Source of the DNA: SIG575 sp964474295
Lineage (GTDB): Bacteria; Bacillota; Clostridia; Oscillospirales; Acutalibacteraceae
Assembly: GCA_964474295.1 (NCBI GenBank)
Contig: CAYYRN010000002.1
Span: forward strand, 1 to 64,000
Reading direction: 5' to 3'
DNA: 64,000 nt
In this document: positions 1 to 9,376 of the stretch, in pieces
How positions within the stretch are numbered: position 1 is the first letter of the stretch
How the letters are laid out: each line of letters begins with the position of its first letter
Notes under the pieces: generated by a model
What the model saw: only the letters and a program-made list of their open reading frames with translations
Told to the model about the DNA's origin: nothing
The model's database searches: none
Program-made: the position numbers and the translations under genes

Positions 1-49
<49 letters not shown>

Positions 50-174
50 AAGATTATCGCCCCATCGCCGCAACTTGTCAAGTCTTTTTTCTAAATTATA
101 ACATAAAATTAATATTTTTCAATACTTTATGACAATTTTTTATAATTGTCAATATTTAACAGCGGATTTTCAGG

Positions 175-213
175 CAAAAAAACAACCGCAAGGAAATTAA
201 TCCTCACAGTTGT
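175..213 (-). terminator. Terminator overlapping the acyltransferase stop codon
   Basis: Read on the minus strand, the bases from 213 to 202 pair with those from 193 to 182 through Watson-Crick and G-U pairs, and a T run follows (181-175). The last codons of the upstream gene form the 5' arm and its stop codon lies in the loop. Confidence 0.55.
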
Positions 214-1585
214 TCTTTAAATTTGAAACAGTATTTAGATTTTCGATTATTAAGTCAAAAAAATGTTCAAGCAATTGCCTATCATTTTCGTTACAGCGGA
301 CACACATTGACATATTCATAATGTCATTCATTGTGACAACCGTTAAGATAGTACAAGGTTTTTCTTTTGCCGCACCGTAAATTATAATTTCCCTCGCCCG
401 TGCATCGGAAAAAGAAATGTCATCGGCTTTAATCAAACCTACATTGCTTACAGCGAGATTTGAATTATTGTAAAACATTTTTACAATAAATTCCGCTTGC
501 AAATAAATCATAGTCGAATAACCGATGTTTAAAAGCGGCAAGCCATGCAGACCTAAAAATTTATCGTTTTTCATTTCTTTGCAGGATTTTGAAGCTTCTT
601 TCAAAAAGCCTGCAATGTCATCACCGCACGCATTAATTTTGCACGGGAAATATGACATATGGTTTGCATAACCGATTTTTGAAACATCATTAATATACCT
701 TCTTAAATCGACAGCACAGGATATGTCAAACCTTTCATTATCCGAAAGCTGCAAAATTTTACAAGCGGCGGCAGAATAAGCAGCTATGACCGCTTCATTG
801 ATTGTAAAGCCATTTGCTTTACACGTACATTTAAGTCTGTCTAAAAACGGTTTTGTAATTTTTCTGCTGATAAAAGCTTTTTCGTCCTCAACAGACGCTT
901 TGGAAAGAGGTAAAAAATATTTATTTTCACCCGAAACATTTTTGAAAAGTTTTTTGGCTTTCTTTTTATCATCGGCATTGAGGTCATTATAAACCAGCTT
1001 ATATGAGCGTGAGCCGAAAGAAAAATCAACGGGACTTAAATTTTCCGACACATAGCGGTTATAATTTTTCACAATATCGGAAATTGCCTTTTTTATTCCC
1101 CCGCCATCCATACACATATGGTTAAACAAATAACAGAAAGTACAACCGAAATCTGTTAAGAAAACACCGATTTTAAGCTGAACATTGCTTTTTAACGGTA
1201 TTTCCTGCGAAAAGAATTTTTCAACCGACATATCTTTTTCGTTCTTATCAAAAATAAAAAGTATGTCATCAACGGTATAATCGCAAATTTTCCAATAAGG
1301 TGAAATATGATTGTCGATAAATGCCGAATGTAAAACGGGTGCCGATTCAAAAAAGCAAACCAATACCTTTTTCAGAGCTTCTATATCGGGACACGAATCG
1401 TAGTCAATCTTAATTTTGGCCATTCTGTCCATATAGTGTCGGCACATATAGTTTACTTTATCGAACATTTCCGACGGAAGCTTACCGAAAGTTTTTAAAT
1501 TTAAGTTTTTTTCACGTTCAATGAGGTCACTGATGATTTTTTCATCAGTAAGACCTCTTGAAATTAAAGTGTTTTTGCGTTCCAT
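197..1585 (-). CDS. Condensation-domain-like acyltransferase (HxxxDG)
   Basis: This 462-residue protein belongs by motif to the chloramphenicol-acetyltransferase-like fold shared by NRPS condensation domains, PapA-type acyltransferases and alcohol acetyltransferases. The active-site signature reads NHMCMDGG, with the presumed general base at His156 and the structural Asp-Gly at 160-161. The usual first His of HHxxxDG is Asn here. There is no carrier-protein or adenylation domain, so it would use a free or CoA-bound acyl donor and a separate acceptor. It is the last gene of an operon, 12 bp after the GH3-type synthetase, which activates acyl acids; the two plausibly act in one acylation pathway. 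A GGTGG ribosome site supports the ATG. Substrate unknown. Confidence 0.7.
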   Translation of the reverse strand: MERKNTLISRGLTDEKIISDLIEREKNLNLKTFGKLPSEMFDKVNYMCRHYMDRMAKIKIDYDSCPDIEALKKVLVCFFESAPVLHSAFIDNHISPYWKICDYTVDDILFIFDKNEKDMSVEKFFSQEIPLKSNVQLKIGVFLTDFGCTFCYLFNHMCMDGGGIKKAISDIVKNYNRYVSENLSPVDFSFGSRSYKLVYNDLNADDKKKAKKLFKNVSGENKYFLPLSKASVEDEKAFISRKITKPFLDRLKCTCKANGFTINEAVIAAYSAAACKILQLSDNERFDISCAVDLRRYINDVSKIGYANHMSYFPCKINACGDDIAGFLKEASKSCKEMKNDKFLGLHGLPLLNIGYSTMIYLQAEFIVKMFYNNSNLAVSNVGLIKADDISFSDARAREIIIYGAAKEKPCTILTVVTMNDIMNMSMCVRCNENDRQLLEHFFDLIIENLNTVSNLKNNCED

Positions 1586-1597
1586 AAAGCCACCGAA

Positions 1598-3298
1598 TCA
1601 AATAACGTGAGAGAAGAAGAAATCGTAACGCTCATCATTATTAATTACCTTAATGGGCTTTACTTGATTGAGGTTTGCTCCCCTATTCTTCAACACCTCA
1701 CGGTATGCGTCATAAGTTCCGTGTTGCAGGAACTTGACTTCGCAATGTCCCAAAGCTCCGCATTTAATTTGCGGTGCTACAAGCACGTTACCGGCACAAA
1801 GTGCTTTTTCAAATTCTTCCGAAAAATACGGCTCATCAGCTTTTGTATGCTCTTTGACGGTTTCGATAAGCAACGTATAGTGACCGGGTGAAGTTGTTCT
1901 GTCGGGATAAATGCTGTATCCGACAAAGGTTTCGCCCACTGTTTCGGCAAATGTATCAACAATTTCGTCAAAAGCCATCTGATTAATTTTTTCACAGGTT
2001 ATGTTTGCAACCTGATTAAGCCTGTAACAGAAAGTAACTGTCGGGCATTGATTGTGATATCCCGTTACTTTAACAACGTCTTCTATACGATATCTGTAAA
2101 AACCGCTTGTGTTTGTGAGAATAACTTCATATTCTTTTCCCACTTCAAGCTGGCTGATTGTAAGCGGCGTTGTACCCTCCGGTGCATCAAGGGGTAAAAA
2201 TTCAAAAAATGCGTTTTGCGGTAAAAGCACATACTCAAATGAATTAAGCTCAATCGGAACTGCCATAAGTGCTTCCGTTGCGGCATATCCGAGATAATGT
2301 ATGGGCATTTCCTCACCGATATATCTGCGGAGCTTTTTGGCGTAAAGCGACAATGCACCTGTGCCCATACCGTAAAGCCACTCACATTTAGGCCAGATAC
2401 GGGGAATAATCGGTGAAACATCAAAACCTTTTTTAAACTCATTACGCAATTCCTCTGCACGCTTCGGGTCGGGTTTGAGTTTCTTTTCAAGCTTCTTTCT
2501 TATGTCATCCGGCATTTTAATGCTCGGATTAATCGTACCGTTTTCGATGTCATCGCAAAGCAAATCCCAATTTTCTTCAAGATAGAAAAACATAGATTCA
2601 AGAGTAGTAATAAAAATCGTACCCAAATAACTGATGTTTCTGTCGGGAAGCGCAAAACGAAGCTTGACATAATGCACGTCAAGGTCTATACCCGGTCTCG
2701 GCGGAAAAACAATTTCGGGCGGTGTGGATGTTATAAACCTTACGATAGGTTTCAAATTCACAAGAGGTATTGATGATAAGCTGCTTACGGTTTTTCCGCA
2801 GGGAAGCTTTTTGACACCTACCTCGGCGGTAAGCAAGCCACGCTGAGGCGGCAATATTCTGCCTTTGCTTTTAAAGTATTTTACGGCACAGCCTACGGGT
2901 GCGCTGAAGCTGAAACATTGGCAAACCCATTCTCCCCAAGCCGAAAGCGGAACAAGCTTTGAACGGCTCGTACTGCCGGAAGATTCCGTAAAACGGCGGA
3001 CAAGCTTATTGGTTATAAGTCCCTTTTCGCCGTTCGCCATTCTCATAACATAATCCTCATAGTCGAGATATGTTGAAAACGGAACATATTTTTGATAATC
3101 CTCAATTGAGTGAACTTTGTCAAAATTATTCAGCTTACCGTAAACTGTAGTTTGGTTCTTTTTCATCAAATGCATCAAAAGTTTATTTTGAATGTCATTT
3201 GCGTGTTTAGAATAATACTCAAGTTTTCTCAGTTCGGTTTTGCCGAGCATTGAACCGAAACGTGCAAAAACCGGTCCCAAAAAATTGTTACTCATCAT
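1598..3298 (-). CDS. GH3-family acyl-acid amido synthetase
   Basis: The 566-residue protein has the full layout of the GH3 family, best known from plants, where members adenylate a carboxylic acid (jasmonate, auxin) and join it to an amino acid. ATP motif I is TESSGSTSRSK at residues 104-114, motif II is YAATE at 338-342, and motif III is YRYRIEDVVKV at 401-411, followed by a C-terminal lid. Length fits the family (about 550-610). Bacterial GH3 proteins exist, but few have known substrates. It lies 23 bp after galT and 12 bp before a condensation-type acyltransferase, so the three are probably co-transcribed. Two adjacent ATGs (3298 and 3295) follow GGGGG; the second is better spaced. The substrate cannot be inferred. 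Confidence 0.85.
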   Translation of the reverse strand: MMSNNFLGPVFARFGSMLGKTELRKLEYYSKHANDIQNKLLMHLMKKNQTTVYGKLNNFDKVHSIEDYQKYVPFSTYLDYEDYVMRMANGEKGLITNKLVRRFTESSGSTSRSKLVPLSAWGEWVCQCFSFSAPVGCAVKYFKSKGRILPPQRGLLTAEVGVKKLPCGKTVSSLSSIPLVNLKPIVRFITSTPPEIVFPPRPGIDLDVHYVKLRFALPDRNISYLGTIFITTLESMFFYLEENWDLLCDDIENGTINPSIKMPDDIRKKLEKKLKPDPKRAEELRNEFKKGFDVSPIIPRIWPKCEWLYGMGTGALSLYAKKLRRYIGEEMPIHYLGYAATEALMAVPIELNSFEYVLLPQNAFFEFLPLDAPEGTTPLTISQLEVGKEYEVILTNTSGFYRYRIEDVVKVTGYHNQCPTVTFCYRLNQVANITCEKINQMAFDEIVDTFAETVGETFVGYSIYPDRTTSPGHYTLLIETVKEHTKADEPYFSEEFEKALCAGNVLVAPQIKCGALGHCEVKFLQHGTYDAYREVLKNRGANLNQVKPIKVINNDERYDFFFSHVI

Positions 3299-3321
3299 TT
3301 TTCCCCCACTAAATATTAATT

Positions 3322-4812
3322 TTATTTGATACAGTCAAGAAATTTTATAAAACTGTTTCTACCATCTTCGGTTGTTTTATAAACCCCTGCGTGTTCAAGA
3401 ACTTTTTTAAACACAAGACCGGTTTCGTTGCAAATAATATCGTGTACATTCTCGTCCGTAATGTTATTGTATTTTGTTCTAATTTCTTCAACCCAATCGG
3501 AATGAATTGAAATTTCTTCGATTTCTCCGACATTCTTGCCTTTAACAAGACAATCTTCAATTAACGAAAGCTCTTTTTTCAATCTTGACGGCAAAACCGC
3601 AAGCCCCATAACTTCGATTAAGCCGATGTTTTCCTTTTTGATATGGTGCAATTCGCTGTGAGGATGAAAAACACCGAGAGGATGCTCATCTGTCGTAATG
3701 TTGTTTCTCAACACAAGGTCGAGTTCAAAATTGTCACCTCTTTTACGGGCAATCGGTGTAATGGTATTGTGCTTTACACCGTCTGTCTCTGCAAAGATAA
3801 AGGCATTTTCATCCGAATAGTTTCGCCAAGAAGTCAGTATTTTGTCAGCAAGCTCAACCAGACGTTCTTCGTTTGACGAATTTAACCTGATAACAGACAT
3901 CGGCCATTTCACAATGCCAGATTTTATGTCCTCATATCCTTTAAAAACATATTCCCGTTCAATTTCCGCTTCTGCCATTGCAAAGGTGTAATTGCCGCCT
4001 TGAAAATGGTCATGACTTAAAATAGAACCGCCGACAATCGGCAAATCGGCATTTGAGCCGACGAAATAATGAGGAAATTGCGAAACAAAATCGAGTAATT
4101 TTATAAACGTGTTTCTGTCAATTTTCATCGGGGTATGCTCATTGTTAAAAACAATGCAATGTTCGTTATAATATACATAAGGAGAATACTGTAAATTACT
4201 TTTTTCACCGTTTAAAGTAAGGGGAATTGTGCGGAGCGTCTGCCTTGCAGGATAGTTTAATCTTCCCCTGTAGCCCGTGTTTTCAACGCAGAGCATACAT
4301 TTGGGGTAATCACTCTGTTTTGCGTTTTTTGCCGCGGCAATTGCTTTGGGGTCCTTTTCGGGTTTGGAAAGATTCACGGTAATGTCAAGATTGCCGTATT
4401 CGCACGGATAAACCCATTTCAAATCCTTTTTAATTCTGTAACGTCTTATGTAATCCGAATTACAGGAAAGATTGTAAAAATAATCAGTTGCCGCCTTAGG
4501 TGATGACGCATAAAGAGAATTGAACTCTTTTACAACTTGCGAAGGTCTCGGTGTGACGGCAGACATAATTCTTGTATCAAACAAATCTTTTTCGGTTATG
4601 TTATCATCAATAATGCCCTTTTCCACAGCATAAGAAATAAAATTGCCGAGAATTTCTTCGAGAGTAAGGTCAGATTCCGCTTCCGTATCTGTAAATTCAT
4701 CCAAATTCAAGATATCAAGAATTGAGTTAACAGCATAATACTTGTCATTTTCATCGAGCAAACCACAGTTTAACGCATAATTAATTAAAGCTTTTATATT
4801 TGCGTAAATCAC
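3322..4812 (-). CDS. galT: UDP-glucose--hexose-1-phosphate uridylyltransferase, class II
   Basis: GalT exchanges UMP between UDP-glucose and galactose-1-phosphate in the Leloir pathway, in the cytosol. The 496-residue length and the motif SHDHFQGG identify the class II form typical of Firmicutes. The conserved CMLCVENTGYRGRLNYPARQ region follows the usual class II pattern. I place the start at the GTG at 4812, because the AAGGGGA ribosome site is only about 2 bases from an upstream in-frame GTG (4818) but 8 from this one. It is first in an operon with a GH3 synthetase and an acyltransferase, behind a strong promoter. Neither galK nor galE adjoins it, which is unusual for galT. Confidence 0.93.
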   Translation of the reverse strand: MIYANIKALINYALNCGLLDENDKYYAVNSILDILNLDEFTDTEAESDLTLEEILGNFISYAVEKGIIDDNITEKDLFDTRIMSAVTPRPSQVVKEFNSLYASSPKAATDYFYNLSCNSDYIRRYRIKKDLKWVYPCEYGNLDITVNLSKPEKDPKAIAAAKNAKQSDYPKCMLCVENTGYRGRLNYPARQTLRTIPLTLNGEKSNLQYSPYVYYNEHCIVFNNEHTPMKIDRNTFIKLLDFVSQFPHYFVGSNADLPIVGGSILSHDHFQGGNYTFAMAEAEIEREYVFKGYEDIKSGIVKWPMSVIRLNSSNEERLVELADKILTSWRNYSDENAFIFAETDGVKHNTITPIARKRGDNFELDLVLRNNITTDEHPLGVFHPHSELHHIKKENIGLIEVMGLAVLPSRLKKELSLIEDCLVKGKNVGEIEEISIHSDWVEEIRTKYNNITDENVHDIICNETGLVFKKVLEHAGVYKTTEDGRNSFIKFLDCIK

Positions 4813-4843
4813 AAACACTTCCCCTTTATGTTAAATTCAAACA

Positions 4844-4872
4844 ATTATATCACACTGATTTTTCATAGTCAA
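4844..4872 (-). promoter_or_regulatory. Sigma-A promoter of the galT operon
   Basis: On the minus strand there is TTGACT, a 17-base spacer and a perfect TATAAT. The -10 element ends about 30 bases before the galT start. This is one of the best promoter matches in the window. Confidence 0.8.
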
Positions 4873-4946
4873 CCGACAAAAAATTAAAAAAACTTATATA
4901 AAATTAATTTTTTATCATACCTATCAGTAACATCGTTTCTTGGCTG

Positions 4947-4975
4947 TTGAAAAATGTCAAATCTTATGATAAAAT
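4947..4975 (+). promoter_or_regulatory. Sigma-A promoter of glycerophosphodiesterase gene
   Basis: TTGAAA, a 17-base spacer and TAAAAT lie about 35 bases upstream of the start codon at 5009. Confidence 0.7.
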
Positions 4976-5008
4976 ACATTATAAATATTTTAAAGTGGGG
5001 TTATATGA

Positions 5009-5857
5009 ATGGTTAAAAAAGTTTTAAAACACGTTTTTATTGTTTTGATTTCAATTTTGCTTGTACTTTCTGCGGTAACACTGTGCGTTCAATTAATATA
5101 TTATAGGGAAAAAGAAAATATAAGTGTTCAAACACTTGATTTTATTGATAAAAACGATCCCGTTTATCTCACATCGCACAGGGGTGTAACTGCTGTCGCT
5201 CCCGAAAACACACTTCCGGGTTACATAAAAGCGGTTGAAGACGGTTACTACTCCGCCGAATGTGATATCAGATTGACAAAAGACAATGTTTGGGTATTAA
5301 GCCATGACGATACAACATTTCTTCATTTTTGGGGAATTAAAAACATTTCCCAAATCGAATATGAAAAGCTTTCAAAAAAGACATACAAAAACGGTGTAAA
5401 TTTTTATAAATATGAAAACTTGAGAATACCCACGCTGGATGAATATTTGGACACATTTATCGGCAGTACCACACGTCCTCAGATTGAGATAAAATCCGAA
5501 TGTACTGAGTATTTAAACGAGGTTTTGCTTGCACTGAGAGAGCGAGGACTTGATAAAAGTGCAATAATAATTTCCTTTAACTACGAACTGCTGGATGAAA
5601 TCAGAAAATCCGATAAAGACATCGAACTTTGGTATTTAAGCGAAGTAATCGACGATAACGTCATTTCGGATTACAAGCTACTCGGTGAAAATTCCAAACT
5701 GGCTGTTAAATTATCGGAAATTTCGGATGACGATATTTCGAGTGCGGTAAAATCGGGCGTAAATCTGGCAGCGTGGACGGTAAACAAGGTGGAGGACTTA
5801 GAAAGAGCATATACTCTCGGAATCAGATATATAACAACGGATGTTTTTTGCAACTGA
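5009..5857 (+). CDS. Membrane-anchored glycerophosphodiester phosphodiesterase
   Basis: The 282-residue protein hydrolyses glycerophosphodiesters to glycerol-3-phosphate and an alcohol, releasing phosphate and glycerol from lipid or teichoic-acid debris. An N-terminal hydrophobic segment (about residues 8-29) anchors it with the catalytic domain outside. GDPD hallmarks follow: SHRGVTAVAPENT (catalytic His-Arg and the metal Glu), AECDIRLTKD, the second catalytic His in LSHDD, and QIEIKSE. The length fits a single catalytic domain. The ATG at 5009 is preceded by GTGGGG; an ATG at 5005 hits a stop at once. It is a single-gene unit between a promoter and a terminator. A paralogue without a clear anchor lies at 53925. 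Confidence 0.88.
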   Translation: MVKKVLKHVFIVLISILLVLSAVTLCVQLIYYREKENISVQTLDFIDKNDPVYLTSHRGVTAVAPENTLPGYIKAVEDGYYSAECDIRLTKDNVWVLSHDDTTFLHFWGIKNISQIEYEKLSKKTYKNGVNFYKYENLRIPTLDEYLDTFIGSTTRPQIEIKSECTEYLNEVLLALRERGLDKSAIIISFNYELLDEIRKSDKDIELWYLSEVIDDNVISDYKLLGENSKLAVKLSEISDDDISSAVKSGVNLAAWTVNKVEDLERAYTLGIRYITTDVFCN

Positions 5858-5866
5858 CTTTCTGAC

Positions 5867-5915
5867 AAAAATAAAAGCGATACAAGGTCAAAAAACCAAG
5901 TATCGCTTTTATTTT
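5867..5915. terminator. Bidirectional rho-independent terminator
   Basis: A perfect stem pairs 5868-5883 with 5900-5915, with A-rich flanks on one side and T-rich flanks on the other. It can serve the glycerophosphodiesterase gene on the plus strand and the XRE gene on the minus strand. Confidence 0.85.
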
Positions 5916-5993
5916 ACCTGTAAAACCTGCCATACGCAAAGGCAAGCTTTTGCAATACAAAATTGTCGGGAAATATAAACAGAGATTTAAAAA

Positions 5994-6251
5994 TTATTTT
6001 TCTTCTTCTTCAAGACCGAGAAGCCATAAAACCGAAACATCAAGGGTGTTTGCAATAACAATAAGTTCTTTATCGGTAACGCTGCGAATTTGACCTTCAA
6101 GCTTTGAAAGACCGGATGCATTAAGGTCAATGCCGGCAATCTGAAGCTGCGTAAGAAGATCCTTTTGCTTCATACCGATGCTTTTTCTCTTTTCTTCAAT
6201 CCTTTGACCAACGATATTTCTATTTCCGACAGCTTGTTTGCGCACTCTCAT
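5994..6251 (-). CDS. Small XRE-family HTH transcriptional regulator
   Basis: The 85-residue protein is essentially one Cro/C1-type helix-turn-helix domain: IGMKQKDLLTQLQIAGIDLNASGLSKLEGQ holds the two helices, followed by a third helix pair ending in VSVLWLLGL and an acidic tail. The ATG at 6251 follows GGGGG at a correct distance. A longer reading to 6335 is ruled out because a good promoter (6314-6342) would lie inside it. It stands alone between an LDH-like gene and a terminator, with no partner gene, toxin or phage context. Its targets are unknown. Confidence 0.85.
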   Translation of the reverse strand: MRVRKQAVGNRNIVGQRIEEKRKSIGMKQKDLLTQLQIAGIDLNASGLSKLEGQIRSVTDKELIVIANTLDVSVLWLLGLEEEEK

Positions 6252-6313
6252 TAAAATACCCCCATATCTTTTCAGAGTGTAAATAGCATAAAACTGCAAT
6301 TTTTGACATTTTG

Positions 6314-6342
6314 ATTTTATCACAAACAAATTCACTTTTCAA
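6314..6342 (-). promoter_or_regulatory. Sigma-A promoter of the XRE regulator
   Basis: Minus-strand TTGAAA, a 17-base spacer and TAAAAT give a leader of about 55 bases before the ATG at 6251. Confidence 0.7.
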
Positions 6343-6427
6343 CATTTTTTAACAAATTTTAATAATTTTTTTCGTAAAATTTCTTATTTATTTCATTTAA
6401 AGATTTTTATTTATACTTTTAATAATT

Positions 6428-7465
6428 TCAGTTAAAACATTTGCCTGATTTATTTTTTTGACATTCTTCTCCGTTTGAACATTTAATGCAAATTTCATTT
6501 TCAAGTTTTTTTCCGTCAAAAAAGTCACGCAGACTTTGTAATGTGGTTGTTGTTATATTCAGCAAAGCCTCATTCGTTAAAAAAGCCTGGTGCGAAGTTA
6601 CTAAAACATTATTCATAGAAATTAAACTCGTCAATACATCATCGTGAATTACTTTGTCACTTTTATCCTCATAAAAAATATCGGTTTCTTCCTCATAAAC
6701 GTCCAAACACGCACCGCCGATTTTTTCACATTTAAGTCCGTCCAGGAGTGCTTCGCTGTCAATTAACGCTCCGCGAGAGGTGTTGACAATGTAGACACCT
6801 TTTTTCATCAAAGATATCGTTCGTTTATTTATTATATATCTTGTTGAATCCGTAAGCGGACAATGCAGAGAAATAACATCGGAACGCTTACAAAGTTCTT
6901 CGAGACTTAAATATTCTATTTTACTGTTTTTGCTCGGATACGGGTCAAATGCACAAATATTCATTCCGAAGCCTTTACAAATATCAATAAAAATTTTTCC
7001 GATTTTGCCTGTGCCTATAACCCCCACCGTTTTTTCGTGCAAATCGAATCCGACAAGAGAGTTGAGCGTGAAATTATAATCTCTCGTTCGGTTATAAGCA
7101 CGGGGAATTTTCCTTACAAGCGCCAGCAACATACCGATTGCGTGTTCCGCAACCGCATAGGGTGAGTAAGCGGGAACGTGAACAATATGAATTTTGCCGT
7201 ATGCCGCATTCAAATCGACATTATTGAATCCCGCACACCTCATCGCAAGAATTTTAATTCCGTTTTCATACAGAGCATTTATTGTTTTCTCATTAATATC
7301 ATCATTTACAAACGCAATTGCGGCATCGTAACCGTTAGCAAGAACCGCTGTTTTTTCCCGCAGCTTTCCGCTGAAATATTCAATTTCAAATGAATAGTCA
7401 TTCTTAAATTTTTCAAAATATTTTTTATCGTAAGGCTTAGTGTTGTAAAAACAAATTCTTTCCAC
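6428..7465 (-). CDS. D-lactate dehydrogenase-like 2-hydroxyacid dehydrogenase
   Basis: The 345-residue enzyme belongs to the D-isomer-specific 2-hydroxyacid dehydrogenases and resembles fermentative LdhA, which reduces pyruvate to D-lactate with NADH. Visible features are RCAGFNNVDL, the NAD motif GVIGTGKIGK at about residue 150, the substrate Arg in NTSRGALID, the catalytic Glu in DVYEEE and His in SHQAF. Odd is a C-terminal cysteine tail (about the last 22 residues) with spacing CX2CX5CX7C, not needed for this fold. The start is a GTG with a weak ribosome site. It is transcribed alone, divergent from the ABC exporter. The substrate could be another 2-oxoacid. Confidence 0.8.
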   Translation of the reverse strand: MERICFYNTKPYDKKYFEKFKNDYSFEIEYFSGKLREKTAVLANGYDAAIAFVNDDINEKTINALYENGIKILAMRCAGFNNVDLNAAYGKIHIVHVPAYSPYAVAEHAIGMLLALVRKIPRAYNRTRDYNFTLNSLVGFDLHEKTVGVIGTGKIGKIFIDICKGFGMNICAFDPYPSKNSKIEYLSLEELCKRSDVISLHCPLTDSTRYIINKRTISLMKKGVYIVNTSRGALIDSEALLDGLKCEKIGGACLDVYEEETDIFYEDKSDKVIHDDVLTSLISMNNVLVTSHQAFLTNEALLNITTTTLQSLRDFFDGKKLENEICIKCSNGEECQKNKSGKCFN

Positions 7466-7548
7466 TGAAATCAGTCCAATCTTTTTTTGTTATTATGCGA
7501 AAAAGAATATTGAAATAAACACAAAAAGTAACAAATGTTTACGAACTA

Positions 7549-7577
7549 TTGCAGTATAAGTTAAAAAATGGTATAAT
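7549..7577 (+). promoter_or_regulatory. Sigma-A promoter of the ABC exporter-murD unit
   Basis: TTGCAG, a 17-base spacer and a perfect TATAAT lie about 30 bases before the TTG start at 7607. Confidence 0.75.
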
Positions 7578-7606
7578 ATGCCGATTATAAATATGAAGGT
7601 GATGTT

Positions 7607-9376
7607 TTGAAACAAATTCTCATATATATAAAAAAATTCAAATTCTCGGTAATACTTTCAATGATCCTTACCGTTTTCAACAATGCTATGCAATTGCTTC
7701 TGCCGGCTATGATGTCATTGATTATCAATAACGGAATTGCCGCCGGAAATGACGGCGGAGGAATTGAGTATATTAAAAAAATCGGTTTTTATATGATAGC
7801 CGCATCTTTTATTGCTTTGATAATCGCCTCGTTTTCAAGTTATTATTCGTCAAAGGCTTCAACCGGATTTGCAATGGAATTAAGACGTGCCGTTTTTGTG
7901 AAAATAGAATCACTTTCCCAAAGCGATATCGATAAAATTTCAACATCTTCTTTAATTACAAGATGCACAAACGATGTGCGGCAGGTTGAAAATATGTTTT
8001 TAAACTGCATAAGAATGTTAATGAGTTCATTGATTATGCTCATCGGCGGCACGGTTATGGCTTTTTCTCTCAACAAAACTCTTGCCGGAGCTTTATTTTG
8101 CGTTGTACCCGTTATTCTTGTCATAGCGTTTATTATTATGAAAAAAATAGTTCCGATGTATGATGTTGTTCAAAAATACACCGACAAGCTCAATCAGGTT
8201 TTGCGTGAAAAAATCAGCGGAATCAGAGTTATACGAGCATTCAACAAAAGCGAGTATGAAGACAAAAGGTTTAAAAAATCAAATGACAATTTAACTGATT
8301 TAATGCTTAAAATAAACAGAATTTACGCTTTGCTCATTCCGATCGGAAGCTTGCTTTTAATCGGAATAATCGTATTGCTTGTTTTCCTCAACTCAAAGCA
8401 AATTCAATTTGCGGATATTTCAAACCCCGAAACAAGAAATGCAATCGCAAATACTATAGGCAACCTTCAAGCGTTCATTATCTATGTGTTGCTTATTATC
8501 GCTTCAATCACAATGGCTGCTTCTATGTATGTTTTTATACCGAAAGCCATGATAAGTGTGAACAGAATTAACGAAGTTTTAAATATTAAACCTCTCATTA
8601 AAGATAATGATGTTAACAGCGAATGTGGCCGAAATAATTTAGTCGAGTTTAAAAACGTAAGCTTTTCCTACCCCGACTCAAACAAAAAAATACTCAACAA
8701 CGTAGATTTTACAGCCGAACCCGGAAAAGTCACCGCAATTATAGGTGATACCGGCTGCGGAAAATCCACGCTGATAAACTTAGTTCCACGCTTTTATGAT
8801 GTCACGGAGGGTGAAATACGTATCAGTGAGGAAAACGTAAAAAACATTTCTCAAATTAATTTACGCCAAAAAATTGCCGTTGTTCCGCAGCAGGCAGTTT
8901 TGTTCAGCGGTACTGTTGCGGACAATTTAAGATTCGGCAAAGAGGATGCCACAGAAGAAGAAATGTGGGAAGCACTCAAAGTGGCACAGGCTAAGGACTT
9001 TGTTGAAAATATGCCGCAGGGACTTGACAGCTATATTTCTCAAGGTGGCAAAAACCTTTCGGGAGGTCAAAAGCAACGTCTTGCGATTGCAAGGGCATTA
9101 ATCAAAAATGCAGATATATACATTTTCGACGATAGTTTTTCGGCACTTGACTTTAAAACCGATGCCTTGCTGAGAAAAGCATTAAAAGAAAAGCTGAAAA
9201 ACTCAACAATTATCATCGTTGCACAAAGAATCGGAACAATTATCGATGCCGATAAAATTGTTGTACTGAATTCGGGAAAAACTCTCGGCATCGGTACACA
9301 TAAAGATTTATCCGAAAATTGTAAGGAATATATTGAGATTATGCACTCCCAATTGTCACAGGAGGATTTGGCATGA
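7607..9376 (+). CDS. Heterodimeric ABC exporter, subunit with degenerate catalytic site
   Basis: This 589-residue half-transporter has a six-helix exporter domain (residues 1 to about 320) and an ATPase domain with Walker A GDTGCGKST (near 380) and signature LSGGQKQR. In Walker B (IYIFDDSFSALD) the catalytic Glu is replaced by Asp. That pattern marks the non-catalytic-site member of type IV heterodimeric exporters such as TM287/288 and BmrCD. Its partner starts in an ATGA overlap at its stop codon and has the normal Glu. The pair probably exports drugs, lipids or peptides; the substrate is not readable. The start is TTG after AAGGTGAT, since the nearby ATG at 7602 is out of frame and ends at once. 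Confidence 0.9.
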   Translation: MKQILIYIKKFKFSVILSMILTVFNNAMQLLLPAMMSLIINNGIAAGNDGGGIEYIKKIGFYMIAASFIALIIASFSSYYSSKASTGFAMELRRAVFVKIESLSQSDIDKISTSSLITRCTNDVRQVENMFLNCIRMLMSSLIMLIGGTVMAFSLNKTLAGALFCVVPVILVIAFIIMKKIVPMYDVVQKYTDKLNQVLREKISGIRVIRAFNKSEYEDKRFKKSNDNLTDLMLKINRIYALLIPIGSLLLIGIIVLLVFLNSKQIQFADISNPETRNAIANTIGNLQAFIIYVLLIIASITMAASMYVFIPKAMISVNRINEVLNIKPLIKDNDVNSECGRNNLVEFKNVSFSYPDSNKKILNNVDFTAEPGKVTAIIGDTGCGKSTLINLVPRFYDVTEGEIRISEENVKNISQINLRQKIAVVPQQAVLFSGTVADNLRFGKEDATEEEMWEALKVAQAKDFVENMPQGLDSYISQGGKNLSGGQKQRLAIARALIKNADIYIFDDSFSALDFKTDALLRKALKEKLKNSTIIIVAQRIGTIIDADKIVVLNSGKTLGIGTHKDLSENCKEYIEIMHSQLSQEDLA

